The notes below the pieces were generated by a model that searched no databases, was not told the origin of the DNA, and was given only the letters and a program-made list of their open reading frames with translations. Below, in pieces: positions 45,506-54,487 of a DNA stretch of 64,000 bases. The number at the start of each line of letters is the position of its first letter. Position 1 is the first letter of the stretch. The stretch lies in assembly GCF_003478335.1 (NCBI RefSeq), contig NZ_QUFB01000013.1, forward strand, positions 1-64,000, written 5' to 3'. The position numbers and the translations under genes were made by a program. Source of the stretch: Clostridium sp. AM49-4BH. Its GTDB lineage: Bacteria > Bacillota > Clostridia > Lachnospirales > Lachnospiraceae.

Positions 45506-46283
45506 ATGGCTACAGTAATGTTAGATGCCGGTCATGGGGGATATGACAGCGGAGCTGTTTATGGAGATCGATACGAAAAAAAACGATACACTAAGTCTTG
45601 TGCTGGCAGTTGGAACGATATTAGAAAATAATGGTGTCGATGTGTTATACACACGTACTACCGATGTTTATCAGAGTCCAAATGAAAAAGCGGGGATTGC
45701 GAATCGCAGTGATGCGGATTACTTTATTTCCATTCATCGTAATTCCAGCCCGGATCCAAACACATATTCCGGAGTAGAAACGTTGGTCTATCGGGACAGC
45801 GGAATACCGGCAGTATTTGCGCAAAACATCAACAACGAGCTTGCAAGGATCGGATTTGCAAATCTAGGGACAGAAGAAAGACCAAATCTAGCTGTCCTTC
45901 GGGGGACTAGGATGCCGGCCGCATTAGTAGAGGTTGGATTTATTAATACCGATCAGGATAATCAGATCTTTGATCTGAAATTTCCGGAAATGGCGCAGGC
46001 GATAGCAAATGGTATTATGCAGACTGTGCAGGGAGCAGATGTGACGGCGAACGAAGCGGTCGTGTACCGTATCGAAATGGGAATGTTTCGACATAAGAAA
46101 AATGCAGAGACATTAGCTGCGAATCTACAGGAAGATGGCATATCCTGCTATATTGAACCACAGGGAAGTTATTTTATTGTCTGCCATGGTGCTTTTGCGG
46201 ATAAGGAAAGAGCCAGGGAAATGGAAGAAAAGCTTTTTTTGGCTGGATATGAGACTAGAATCACCTGTGTGGGAGAACAATAA
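45506..46283 (+). pseudogene. N-acetylmuramoyl-L-alanine amidase with SPOR-like domain, frame break in an A-run
   Basis: The start ATG at 45506 has GGAGG 7 bases upstream and gives MATVMLDAGHGGYDSGAVYG, the Amidase_3 start with the first zinc ligand. After GDRYE the frame changes: the run of eight A at 45576-45583 would have to be seven A to join to KKNDTLSLVLAVGTILENN. The rest, with ADYFISIHRNSS and AALVEVGFINT (remaining zinc ligand and catalytic Glu), is intact to 46283. The last ~75 residues are a SPOR-like peptidoglycan-binding domain (YRIEMGMFRHKKNAETLAANL). No signal peptide is seen. Confidence 0.85.
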
Positions 46284-46347
46284 TTGGTCAAAATACGAAA
46301 AAAAGGCATGAAATGCCCGAAATATGCGAAAAAACAGCGAAAAACTC

Positions 46348-46376
46348 TTGCTTTTTTGACGGCAGAGTGTTAGAAT
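46348..46376 (+). promoter_or_regulatory. Promoter of the rimP-nusA-infB operon
   Basis: TTGCTT (46348-46353) and TAGAAT (46371-46376) are 17 bases apart, followed by a ~70-nt leader with a stable hairpin. Confidence 0.6.
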
Positions 46377-46398
46377 ATGCTTTGTAATAGATGTTAAT

Positions 46399-46429
46399 GA
46401 AGAGTGGACTGCGAAAAAGTCCACTCTTT
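46399..46429 (+). promoter_or_regulatory. Leader hairpin before rimP
   Basis: AGAGTGGACT (46401-46410) pairs with AGTCCACTCT (46418-46427), extended by two weaker pairs, with loop GCGAAAA. The 3' flank is TTTCATTTT, so it could act as a weak attenuator, or protect the transcript; it is 20 bases before the rimP start. Such hairpins ahead of rimP-nusA are frequent in Firmicutes. Confidence 0.6.
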
Positions 46430-46449
46430 CATTTTGAAGAAAAGAGGTT

Positions 46450-46953
46450 ATGTTTTTGACAAGAAGGGAAGAATATGAAGCTAAGGCAGAGCAGATGCTT
46501 ACTCCTTTAATGGAAGAACATGGATTTGAATTAGTGGATGTAGAGTATGTCAAGGAAGCCGGAAATTGGTATCTGCGTGCTTACGTAGACAAAGAGGGTG
46601 GAATTACTCTGGACGATTGTGAACTCGTCAACCGCGCCTGGAGTGATATGATGGATGCGGATGATTTCATTGAGGATGCCTACATTTTGGAGGTTAGCTC
46701 CCCGGGGTTGGGAAGACAGCTCAAGAAGGAAAAGGACTTCAAGAGAAGCATTGGAGAAGATATTGACTTACATTTTTACAAAGGGCAGAAAATACCCGGA
46801 GGGAAAAATGGCAAGGAAGTCACTGTGAAGGATCTGACGGGAACGCTTTTAGCGTTTACGACGGATACGATAACGATACAAACGGATTTCGCACCGGAAT
46901 ATGTGGTGAACCGGTCCGAAGTTTCCAAAGTAAACTTAACGATTGATTTTTAG
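46450..46953 (+). CDS. rimP: Ribosome maturation factor RimP
   Basis: RimP helps mature the 30S subunit. The 167-residue protein has ELVDVEYVKEAGNWYLRAYVDKEGGITLDDC and the family motif EVSSPGLGRQLK. It leads the operon rimP-nusA-rnpM-ylxQ-infB-rbfA-truB-ribF; nusA follows after 17 bp. Confidence 0.95.
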   Translation: MFLTRREEYEAKAEQMLTPLMEEHGFELVDVEYVKEAGNWYLRAYVDKEGGITLDDCELVNRAWSDMMDADDFIEDAYILEVSSPGLGRQLKKEKDFKRSIGEDIDLHFYKGQKIPGGKNGKEVTVKDLTGTLLAFTTDTITIQTDFAPEYVVNRSEVSKVNLTIDF

Positions 46954-46970
46954 ATTTGGAGGAAAGAGCA

Positions 46971-48035
46971 ATGGCTGCAAGAAAAACAAAGAGTACAAAG
47001 GCAGATCGCACAGAGCTTATTGAAGCATTAAATGCGATCGAGAAGGAGAAACAGATCAGCAAAGATATCATTTTGGAAGCGATTGAAAACTCCTTATTGG
47101 CTGCGTGCAAAAATCAGTTTGGTAAATCAGAAAATATACGTGTCAACATCGACAGAGAGACTGGCGAAGTAAAAGTGTTTGCCGACTATGAAGTGGTAGA
47201 AGACGACATGATAGAAGACGATGCACTTCAGATTGGAATTACTGAAGCAAAACTGCGTTTCCGTGATGATGTTGAGGTTGGTGAGAAAGTCAGCACCGAG
47301 GTAACACCAAAGAATTTTGGTCGTATTGCCGCACAGAAAGCAAAACAGGTTGTAGTGCAGAAAATCCGTGAGGAAGAACGCAAAGTGTTGTATGTACAGT
47401 ATTTGGAAAAAGAACGTGAAGTGATCACAGGTATTGTCCAGCGTTACAGTGGCAAAAATGTCTGCATTAATCTTGGCAGAGTTGATGCCATCTTAATGGA
47501 GAGTGAGCAGGTTCGCGGTGAGCATTTCCGACCAACAGAACATATTAAGCTGTATGTCGTAGAAGTTAAGGATACACCAAAGGGACCACGAATTACTGTT
47601 TCACGTTCCCATCCGGAATTTGTAAAGAGACTGTTCGAGGAAGAAGTTACAGAGATACAGGACGGTATCGTTACGATTGAGAGCATTGCACGTGAGGCCG
47701 GATCTCGTACAAAGATTGCCGTAAGCACCGTTGATCCTAATGTAGATGCGGTAGGTGCTTGTGTAGGTATGAACGGAAGTCGTGTTAATGCAATCGTAAA
47801 TGAGCTTCGAGGCGAGAAGATTGATATAGTAAATTGGAGCGATATGCCGGAGATATTTATTGAAAATGCACTTAGTCCGGCGGTGGTTATGGATGTCAGC
47901 ATTGATGAGTATGAAAAGACAGCACGAGTGATCGTACCTGAAAATCAGCTTTCACTGGCAATTGGTAAAGAGGGACAGAATGCCCGTCTTGCAGCGAAAT
48001 TGACCGGATACAAGATTGATATTAAGTGCGAATAA
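46971..48035 (+). CDS. nusA: Transcription termination/antitermination factor NusA
   Basis: NusA binds RNA polymerase and controls pausing and termination. The order is N-terminal polymerase-binding domain, S1 domain (residues ~135-200) and two KH domains with VGACVGMNGSRVNAIVNELRGEKIDIV and SLAIGKEGQNARLAAKLTGYKIDI. The chain of 354 residues ends after the second KH domain, as is normal in Firmicutes. ATG at 46971 has GGAGG 8 bases upstream. Confidence 0.97.
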   Translation: MAARKTKSTKADRTELIEALNAIEKEKQISKDIILEAIENSLLAACKNQFGKSENIRVNIDRETGEVKVFADYEVVEDDMIEDDALQIGITEAKLRFRDDVEVGEKVSTEVTPKNFGRIAAQKAKQVVVQKIREEERKVLYVQYLEKEREVITGIVQRYSGKNVCINLGRVDAILMESEQVRGEHFRPTEHIKLYVVEVKDTPKGPRITVSRSHPEFVKRLFEEEVTEIQDGIVTIESIAREAGSRTKIAVSTVDPNVDAVGACVGMNGSRVNAIVNELRGEKIDIVNWSDMPEIFIENALSPAVVMDVSIDEYEKTARVIVPENQLSLAIGKEGQNARLAAKLTGYKIDIKCE

Positions 48036-48092
48036 GATTAACAAGTAATTGCAGGTGAAAACGAAACTATTCGTGAAGGGAGATGTCGGTAT

Positions 48093-48383
48093 TTGGCAGT
48101 AACAAAAGGTGTTCGCCCTAAAAAAGTCCCAATGCGTCAATGTATGGGATGTGGCGAAAAGAAAGAGAAAAAGGACTTGATACGCATTATTCGGACTCCG
48201 GATGAAGAGATTGTATTAGATGTTACCGGTAAGAAAAATGGAAGAGGTGCCTATCTTTGTGATTCGATCTCTTGTCTTTCAAAGGCGAGAAAGAAAAAAG
48301 CAATTGACCGGGCATTGAATATGACAATTCCAGAAGACGTGTATCAACAACTTGAAAAGGAGATGATGAATCATGCAGATTGA
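48093..48383 (+). CDS. rnpM: RNase P modulator RnpM (YlxR)
   Basis: YlxR, now called RnpM, binds the RNase P RNA. The 96-residue chain shows PMRQCMGCGEKKEKKDLIRI and GRGAYLCDSISCLSKARKKKA, the conserved core with paired cysteines. The start is TTG at 48093 with GGGAGA upstream. It overlaps the next gene by 11 bp. Confidence 0.92.
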   Translation: MAVTKGVRPKKVPMRQCMGCGEKKEKKDLIRIIRTPDEEIVLDVTGKKNGRGAYLCDSISCLSKARKKKAIDRALNMTIPEDVYQQLEKEMMNHAD

Positions 48384-48675
48384 TCCGGCCCTTCGTATGT
48401 TGGGTCTGGCAGCAAAAGCCGGAAAAGTTGCCAGCGGTGAGTTTATGACAGAAAACTCCGTAAAAACGGGGATGGCTGCATTGGTTATTGTCGCGACAGA
48501 TGCATCCGACAACACGAAGAAGAAGTTTCGCAACATGTGTGAGTTTTATGAAGTCCCAATGTATGAGTTTGGCATCAAAGATGTATTAGGACATTCGATC
48601 GGAAAAGAATTTCGAGCATCTTTGGCAGTTAATGATGAGGGATTAGCACAAGCAATTATGAAGAAAATGGACTAG
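48373..48675 (+). CDS. L7Ae-family RNA-binding protein YlxQ
   Basis: The 100-residue protein has the L7Ae/L30e fold pattern: LGLAAKAGKVASGEF near the start and LVIVATDASDNTKKKF in the middle. L7Ae proteins bind kink-turn RNAs; YlxQ in Bacillus has no known essential role. It lies in its standard place between rnpM and infB and overlaps rnpM. Confidence 0.88.
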   Translation: MQIDPALRMLGLAAKAGKVASGEFMTENSVKTGMAALVIVATDASDNTKKKFRNMCEFYEVPMYEFGIKDVLGHSIGKEFRASLAVNDEGLAQAIMKKMD

Positions 48676-48690
48676 GAGGCATGTAAGTAT

Positions 48691-51594
48691 ATGGCTAAAA
48701 TGAAGATATATGAATTCGCAAGAAGTTTACAGGAAAGATATCCGGATATTAAGGGAAAAGATTTGGTGAAGCTTTTGCAGGAAAATAATTTTGATGTAAA
48801 GGCACCACAGAGCAGCATTGAAGATGCAGCGATCGCTTTTTTGCTGAAGCACTTTAATGGCAAACCGGAACCTAAGAAAGAAGAGGAGCCGGCGTATACT
48901 GTTCCTGTGAAGCGTGAATCTAATGTGAAGAAGAATCAGGAAAAGAAAAAGGCACAGGAAGAAGAGAAAAAAGTAGAAGAAACGAAGAAGGAAGAAACTA
49001 CGAAGAAAGAAACTACGAAGAAAGAGGAATCAGTGACTGTTTCTGAGAAAGATAAAGTAGAGAAAAAGCCGGAAGAGTCTGTAAAGAAGACTGAGGAAAC
49101 GAAACCTGTTGCTGCGGCAGAAACCAAGGAAGATAACAGTGCACAAACAAAAGAGCCTGTTAAAACAGAGGACAAAGCATCAAAAGCACATGATCAGGAA
49201 CGTAAAAACGGACAGAATAATAATCATGGAAATGATCGCAAAGATGACAGACGCGGAAATGATCGTAGAGATAATAACCGTAAAGATGGACAGAATCGTG
49301 GCGGCGATCGTAGAGATGGCAACCGTGGTGGTGATCGTAGAGATGGTCAAAATCGCGGAAACGACCGAAGAGATAATAACCGTAGAGATGGTCAGAACGG
49401 TAACCGTGGAAATGACCGAAGAGATGGTGGATTCCGCGGAAATGACCGAAGAGATAATAACCGCAGAGATGGTCAGAATGGTAATCGCGGAAATGACCGT
49501 AGAGATGGTGGTTTCCGTGGAAACGATCGTAGAGACAACAATAATCGTAGAGATGGCCAGAATAATAATCGTGGTAGCAACAATCGCAATGGTTTTGGTG
49601 GCGGACGCAGTGCACAGCCAATGGACACAATGAAGCCAGAGGTAAAGCAGTCCCGTCAGCAGCGTGCCAATAAAGATTCCAGAAGTGCAAAACAGCGCTA
49701 TGGTAAGGAAAGAAATCGTGATGATTATGAAGACGATATGTTCCAGAACAAAAATGCACGCAAGAAGAAAGATCCAAACCGTAAGGGTGCATTTATCAAG
49801 CCGGAGCCGGTTGTAAAGCCTGCTGAGCCGGAAGATGGAATCAGAACGATCACACTGCCGGAGAAGATGACTGTCAAAGAGTTAGCAGACATTATTAAGA
49901 TTCCACCGGCTACATTGATCAAAGCACAGTTTATGAAGGGTAATGTTGTTACGATGAATCATGAGCTGTCCTATGAAGAGGCAGAGGAGATTGCATTAGA
50001 GTATAACTGTATCGCTGAGATGGAAGAGAAGGTCGATCTTGTTGCAGAGCTTCTCAAAGAGGATGAAGAAGATGAATCCTTAATGGTGAAACGTCCTCCG
50101 GTTGTCTGTGTAATGGGTCATGTCGATCATGGTAAAACGTCTCTGTTGGATGCAATCCGCGAGACACATGTTACTTCGCGCGAGGCAGGTGGAATTACAC
50201 AGCATATCGGTGCATATGTTACTGAGTTAAATGGCGAGAAGATCACATTCTTAGATACACCTGGTCATGAGGCATTTACTTCCATGCGTATGCGTGGTGC
50301 ACAGTCTACCGATATTGCAATTCTCGTAGTCGCAGCAGATGATGGTGTTATGCCACAGACTGTGGAGGCAATCAGTCATGCGAAAGCAGCAGGCGTGGAG
50401 ATCATTGTTGCAGTGAATAAGATTGATAAACCAAGTGCTAATGTAGAGCGTGTTAAACAGGAATTGGTAGAATATGAATTAGTTGCAGAAGACTGGGGTG
50501 GAGATACTATTTTTGTTCCTGTATCTGCACATACTAAGGAAGGTATCGATCAGCTTTTAGAAATGATCCTTCTTACTGCAGAAGTGAATGAATACAAAGC
50601 CAATCCAAATCGTAAAGCACGTGGTGTTGTTATTGAGGCACAGCTTGATAAAGGAAGAGGACCTGTTGCAACCGTATTGGTACAGAAAGGTACACTCCAT
50701 GTAGGTGATAACATTGCGATCGGTGCTGCTTACGGTAAGATCCGTGCTATGATGGATGACAAGGGTCAGCGCGTAAAAGAGGCAACACCATCTACACCGG
50801 TAGAGATTCTTGGTCTGCATGCCGTACCGGATGCAGGAGAGATCTTTATGGCAACCGAGAATGATAAAGAAGCAAGAAATATTGCCGAGACTTATATTAA
50901 TCAGAGCCGTGAAAAACTGTTAGATGATACGAAGTCTAAACTTACTTTGGATGGTCTGTTCTCACAGATCCAGGCAGGTAATATCAAAGAATTAAATATC
51001 ATTGTTAAGGCGGATGTACAGGGTTCTGTAGAAGCAGTAAAACAGAGTTTGGTTAAGCTTAGCAACGATGAGGTTGCCGTACGCATCATTCATGGTGGTG
51101 TTGGTGCGATCAACGAGTCTGATGTATCGCTTGCAAGTGCATCGAATGCGATCATCATCGGTTTCAACGTAAGACCGGATAATACTGCAAAAGAAATTGC
51201 AGACCGTGAGAAAGTTGATCTTCGTCTGTATAAAGTTATTTACAATGCGATTGAAGATGTAGAGGCTGCCATGAAGGGTATGCTCGATCCGGAATACGAA
51301 GAGAGAGTAACCGGTCACGCAGAAGTTCGTCAGACGTTCAAGGCATCCGGTGTTGGTATCATCGCCGGTTCCTATGTACTGGATGGTAAGATTGTTCGCG
51401 ACTGCAAGGTTCGTATTACCCGTGAGGGCGAGCAGATCTTCGACGGTAAACTGGCATCTTTGAAGAGATTTAAGGATGATGTAAAAGAAGTAGCTGCCGG
51501 TTATGAATGTGGTCTGGTATTTGAAGACTTTAACGGTATTCAGGTAGAAGATCAGATTGAAGCCTACATCATGGTAGAAGTTCCTCGTACTTGA
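48691..51594 (+). CDS. infB: Translation initiation factor IF-2 with long RG/ND-rich region
   Basis: IF-2 brings initiator tRNA to the ribosome. Residues 1-~65 are the IF2_N fold, ~65-165 a lysine/glutamate-rich coil, ~170-306 a repeat region made of NDRRD, GNRG and RRDGQN units, then a second IF2_N domain ([20 protein letters not shown]), the G domain with GHVDHGKTS (476-484), DTPGHEAF and NKID, and the C-terminal domains. Total 967 residues, at the long end for Firmicutes. The repeat region is arginine- and asparagine-rich like RGG domains that bind RNA. Confidence 0.96.
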   Translation: MAKMKIYEFARSLQERYPDIKGKDLVKLLQENNFDVKAPQSSIEDAAIAFLLKHFNGKPEPKKEEEPAYTVPVKRESNVKKNQEKKKAQEEEKKVEETKKEETTKKETTKKEESVTVSEKDKVEKKPEESVKKTEETKPVAAAETKEDNSAQTKEPVKTEDKASKAHDQERKNGQNNNHGNDRKDDRRGNDRRDNNRKDGQNRGGDRRDGNRGGDRRDGQNRGNDRRDNNRRDGQNGNRGNDRRDGGFRGNDRRDNNRRDGQNGNRGNDRRDGGFRGNDRRDNNNRRDGQNNNRGSNNRNGFGGGRSAQPMDTMKPEVKQSRQQRANKDSRSAKQRYGKERNRDDYEDDMFQNKNARKKKDPNRKGAFIKPEPVVKPAEPEDGIRTITLPEKMTVKELADIIKIPPATLIKAQFMKGNVVTMNHELSYEEAEEIALEYNCIAEMEEKVDLVAELLKEDEEDESLMVKRPPVVCVMGHVDHGKTSLLDAIRETHVTSREAGGITQHIGAYVTELNGEKITFLDTPGHEAFTSMRMRGAQSTDIAILVVAADDGVMPQTVEAISHAKAAGVEIIVAVNKIDKPSANVERVKQELVEYELVAEDWGGDTIFVPVSAHTKEGIDQLLEMILLTAEVNEYKANPNRKARGVVIEAQLDKGRGPVATVLVQKGTLHVGDNIAIGAAYGKIRAMMDDKGQRVKEATPSTPVEILGLHAVPDAGEIFMATENDKEARNIAETYINQSREKLLDDTKSKLTLDGLFSQIQAGNIKELNIIVKADVQGSVEAVKQSLVKLSNDEVAVRIIHGGVGAINESDVSLASASNAIIIGFNVRPDNTAKEIADREKVDLRLYKVIYNAIEDVEAAMKGMLDPEYEERVTGHAEVRQTFKASGVGIIAGSYVLDGKIVRDCKVRITREGEQIFDGKLASLKRFKDDVKEVAAGYECGLVFEDFNGIQVEDQIEAYIMVEVPRT
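49200..49610 (+). repeat. Degenerate tandem repeats inside infB (NDRRD/GNRG units)
   Basis: Short repeats based on GGAAATGACCGTAGAGAT and similar blocks run through this part, coding [13 protein letters not shown] and GFRGNDRRD. The longest repeat is about 72-75 bp (around 49404-49479 and 49476-49551). The reading frame is kept throughout. Confidence 0.85.
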
Positions 51595-51616
51595 TCGTAA
51601 CCATTCAGCAAATGCA

Positions 51617-51664
51617 AACTGTCTTGTAATGTGACACCGGCTGGTTTCTTCATTACAAGCAGTT
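51617..51664 (+). promoter_or_regulatory. Hairpin between infB and rbfA
   Basis: CTTGTAATG (51623-51631) pairs with CATTACAAG (51651-51659), extended by AACTG/CAGTT across a one-base bulge to about 14 bp. No T-run follows and the rbfA ribosome-binding site begins 8 bases after it, so an RNA-stability or translation role is likelier than termination. Confidence 0.5.
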
Positions 51665-51682
51665 GGAAGTATGGAGGTAAAC

Positions 51683-52054
51683 ATGAAAAAAAACAGTATA
51701 AAATATTCGAGAATAAATGGAGAGGTACAGCGAGAACTTAGCCGTATCATTTCCCGAGAGATCAAAGATCCACGGATTCATCCGATGACATCAGTTGTGT
51801 CTGTGGAAGTTACACCGGATCTTAAATTTGCCAAGGTGTATGTCAGCGTTTTGGGTGATGAGATGGATCGTGAAAATACACGAGAGGGACTTGCAAGTGC
51901 TTCCTCACATATTCGATCTCAATTGGCAAAATCCTTGAACCTGCGCAATACACCGGAACTTCACTTTGTCATTGACGATTCGATTGAGTATGGTGTAAAT
52001 ATGTCGAAGCGTATTGATGAGTTGACACATCATACATCAGAAACAGAAGAATAA
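51683..52054 (+). CDS. rbfA: Ribosome-binding factor A
   Basis: RbfA binds the 30S subunit during late maturation. The 123-residue protein has SRINGEVQRELSRIISREIKDPR and the later VSVEVTPDLKFAKVYVSVLG, typical of the KH-like fold. ATG at 51683 with GGAGG upstream is preferred over an ATG 12 bases earlier. Confidence 0.95.
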   Translation: MKKNSIKYSRINGEVQRELSRIISREIKDPRIHPMTSVVSVEVTPDLKFAKVYVSVLGDEMDRENTREGLASASSHIRSQLAKSLNLRNTPELHFVIDDSIEYGVNMSKRIDELTHHTSETEE

Positions 52055-52056
52055 TA

Positions 52057-52122
52057 TATGCGTTTCCAATACGCATAAATGGAATGGGCTGGTAGTGAGT
52101 GCAAGGGGCATTTCTACCAGCC
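52057..52122 (+). promoter_or_regulatory. Two hairpins between rbfA and truB
   Basis: TATGCGT/ACGCATA (52057-52063, 52071-52077) and GGCTGGTAG/CTACCAGCC (52087-52095, 52114-52122) form consecutive stems of 7 and 9 bp. No T-run follows. The truB ribosome-binding site lies 15 bases after the second stem. In many Firmicutes a DHH phosphoesterase gene (nrnA) lies at this place; here it is absent. Confidence 0.5.
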
Positions 52123-52150
52123 TTACGTCTGTGGGAAGGAGTTACAAACA

Positions 52151-53065
52151 ATGGCAGAAGAAGTCAACGGAATTATAAATGTATATAAAGAAGCCGGGTT
52201 TACTTCGCATGACGTAGTGGCTAAGCTGCGTGGCATTTTACATCAAAAAAAGATCGGCCATACAGGAACATTGGATCCGGCAGCGACGGGAGTCCTTCCG
52301 GTATGCTGTGGCAAGGCGACCAAGGTGTGTGAACTGCTTACCGATAAAGAAAAAAGTTATCGGGCAGTATGTAAACTTGGAGTTATAACAGACACGCAGG
52401 ATACGACAGGAACAGTTTTACAAACAAAGGATATATCCGGCGTAACACAGGATGAGTTGTCTGATACGATACAATCCTTTGTGGGCGATATCATGCAGAT
52501 TCCACCAATGTATTCGGCGATCAAAGTAGGTGGCAGGAAGTTATACGAACTGGCACGCGAGGGAAAGGAAATTGAGCGGAAACCAAGACCGGTCACAATT
52601 TATGCAATTGATATCAAGGACATAGATTTGGAAAATGGCAGCTTTACGATGGATGTTACCTGCTCAAAAGGAACCTATATCCGTACATTATGCCATGATA
52701 TTGGCGAAAAGCTTGGTGTAGGCGCAGCAATGGATCAGTTACTTCGAACAAAGGTGTCGATATTTGAGGTTGATCAGGCGCTTACTTTAGCACAGATCGA
52801 GGAGCGAATTCAACAAGAAGATCGCAGTTTTGTATTGCCGGTAGACCAGCTGTTTACACAGTATCCAAAAATGCAGGTGGCAGATGAAGAGGCTGCTAAA
52901 ATGCTCCGCAATGGGAATCCGATCACGATTGGCAAATTGAAGTCATTCAATGAAGTAAAAAAATATCAGAATAAGAGTCGCGTACTTGTATATAATGAAA
53001 ATGGCGAATTTCGTGCTATATATGAACTACGTGGTAACTATTATCGTGTTGTAAAGATGTTTTAG
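52151..53065 (+). CDS. truB: tRNA pseudouridine(55) synthase
   Basis: TruB makes pseudouridine 55 in tRNA. The catalytic D42 is in GHTGTLDPAATGVLPVC, and KSYRAVCKLG, RKLYELAREG and the KGTYIRTLCHDIG motif follow. The 304-residue chain ends with a PUA-like segment. ATG at 52151 has AAGGAG upstream; an in-frame ATG at 52079 lies in the hairpin region and is not used. Confidence 0.96.
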   Translation: MAEEVNGIINVYKEAGFTSHDVVAKLRGILHQKKIGHTGTLDPAATGVLPVCCGKATKVCELLTDKEKSYRAVCKLGVITDTQDTTGTVLQTKDISGVTQDELSDTIQSFVGDIMQIPPMYSAIKVGGRKLYELAREGKEIERKPRPVTIYAIDIKDIDLENGSFTMDVTCSKGTYIRTLCHDIGEKLGVGAAMDQLLRTKVSIFEVDQALTLAQIEERIQQEDRSFVLPVDQLFTQYPKMQVADEEAAKMLRNGNPITIGKLKSFNEVKKYQNKSRVLVYNENGEFRAIYELRGNYYRVVKMF

Positions 53066-53076
53066 AAGATGTACTT

Positions 53077-53324
53077 ATAAGATACTCAAACTTCGCACAT
53101 CAATAATTACCATGTTGTCACATATTGCTTATTATGTAAATCATAAATCAGAGACAACAAAATCTAGAAATCACTGTGAAAACTAATTGCGGCAAGGCAA
53201 TTGCTATAGTTTCTTCATGGCAGAACCCACAATATGGTGGCTGCAAAATATAATTAAACTATCGACATAATAAGCAATATGTGACCAGGTGGCAGCTTCG
53301 GATGTGCGAAGTTTGAATAAGATA
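53077..53324. mobile_element. MITE-like inverted-repeat element with 8-bp flanking duplication (copy B)
   Basis: The element (53086-53316, 231 bp) has ~50-bp inverted ends: 53086-53136 starts TCAAACTTCGCACATC and ends in CATATTGCTTATTATG; the right end 53266-53316 is the reverse complement at both outer blocks. ATAAGATA stands directly on the right (53317-53324) and, one base away, on the left (53077-53084), which looks like a target-site duplication. The inside has no coding region but has small palindromes such as CCACAATATGGTGG. It lies between truB and ribF and fills the 319-bp gap. Confidence 0.78.
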
Positions 53325-53384
53325 TTTGTTATGGCGTAGGGCATTATACAGCAAAAATATATACAGGTAGGAATGAGGTCGAGT

Positions 53385-54284
53385 ATGGAGATACTTAGAG
53401 GAGTTACATTTCATCAAAAAAAGAGTGCCGTATCTCTTGGTAAATTTGATGGAATTCATTTAGGACATCAATTGTTGATGAATGAGATTATAAAGCAAGA
53501 AGATCTGGTCCCAACAGTATTTACGTTTGAAGGGATGAAGACTGAGCCGGAAAGTTTGCTCTATTCGGAAGCGGAAAAACAATATTTGTTAGAGCAGATG
53601 GGGATTGAGCGGGAAATATTATTTCCGTTTAATGACCAGACGAAAATAATGTCACCGGAAAGTTTCATACAAAATATGTTATGGGATTCTTTGGACGCAA
53701 GGTTGATCTGTGTGGGGGAAGACTATCGGTTTGGCTGTAAACGTGCGGGTGATGTAGCAATGCTTGAGAGAGCTTGTAAAAAACATGGATGTGCACTGCG
53801 GGTATTTCCAAAGCGGAAGGATGAACAGGGTGTGATCAGCAGCACCAGAATACGCGAATTGATCCGTTTAGGGCAAATGCAGGAAGCGTCAAAGCTGCTC
53901 GGTAGAAATTTTTTCTATTTGGGTACGGTAAAACATGGACAAGCGCTGGGGCGGACAATTCAGATGCCAACGATCAATATATTACCTCCACCGGAAAAGG
54001 TGCTTCCTCCATTAGGTGTGTATACTTCTGTCGTTACCGTTGGTGGAAGACGTTTTGGTGCCGTTTCTAATCTTGGTAAAAAACCAACGGTTGGAGGCAA
54101 AGCGATCAGTTTGGAAAGCTTTTTATTTGATTTCGATCAAAATATTTATGGAAAAACAGTGCGTGTCGATTTATTAGAATTTCAACGTGCAGAGCAGAAA
54201 TTCGATTCCATTGAGGCATTGCGTGCGCAGATGGAACACGATAAAAAGACCGCGCAGACCAATCTGAAGGGTGCCCGGTTATAA
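53385..54284 (+). CDS. ribF: Bifunctional riboflavin kinase/FAD synthetase
   Basis: RibF makes FMN and FAD from riboflavin. The N-terminal FAD synthetase domain has SLGKFDGIHLGHQ and ISSTRIRELI; the C-terminal riboflavin kinase domain has GRNFFYLGTVKHGQALGRTIQMPTIN with the PTxN motif. Length is 299 residues from ATG 53385, which has GAGG 8 bases upstream; an in-frame ATG at 53373 is the alternative. It lies after truB as usual, but with the repeat element in between. Confidence 0.95.
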   Translation: MEILRGVTFHQKKSAVSLGKFDGIHLGHQLLMNEIIKQEDLVPTVFTFEGMKTEPESLLYSEAEKQYLLEQMGIEREILFPFNDQTKIMSPESFIQNMLWDSLDARLICVGEDYRFGCKRAGDVAMLERACKKHGCALRVFPKRKDEQGVISSTRIRELIRLGQMQEASKLLGRNFFYLGTVKHGQALGRTIQMPTINILPPPEKVLPPLGVYTSVVTVGGRRFGAVSNLGKKPTVGGKAISLESFLFDFDQNIYGKTVRVDLLEFQRAEQKFDSIEALRAQMEHDKKTAQTNLKGARL

Positions 54285-54364
54285 CTATGGGCAGAGAGTG
54301 GGCTGGTCATAGTATTGCAGCATAAAACAGCTGCATCGGATATTGTGAAGAGTTTGTGAAAAAA

Positions 54365-54393
54365 TTGTAATTTGTGGGATATATTGGTATACT
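54365..54393 (+). promoter_or_regulatory. Promoter of the zinc-ribbon protein gene
   Basis: TTGTAA (54365-54370) and TATACT (54388-54393) are 17 bases apart, 95 bp before the ATG. The leader shows nothing clear. Confidence 0.6.
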
Positions 54394-54487
54394 GGATAGA
54401 GCGGACAGATTAACCTATGATTCAAAGTGATCCATTGGTTCTTATTCGCGAGAAAAGCGTAGATTATAAAACTTAGGAGGAAACGTT

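Noticed and set aside
49160..49792. Long minus-strand reading frame rich in His, Tyr and Asp, opposite infB
   Set aside because: It mirrors the repeat region of infB; no ribosome-binding site or family pattern.
50992..51765. Minus-strand reading frame of 257 codons opposite infB/rbfA
   Set aside because: Shadow of two certain genes; codon pattern and lack of a start site speak against it.
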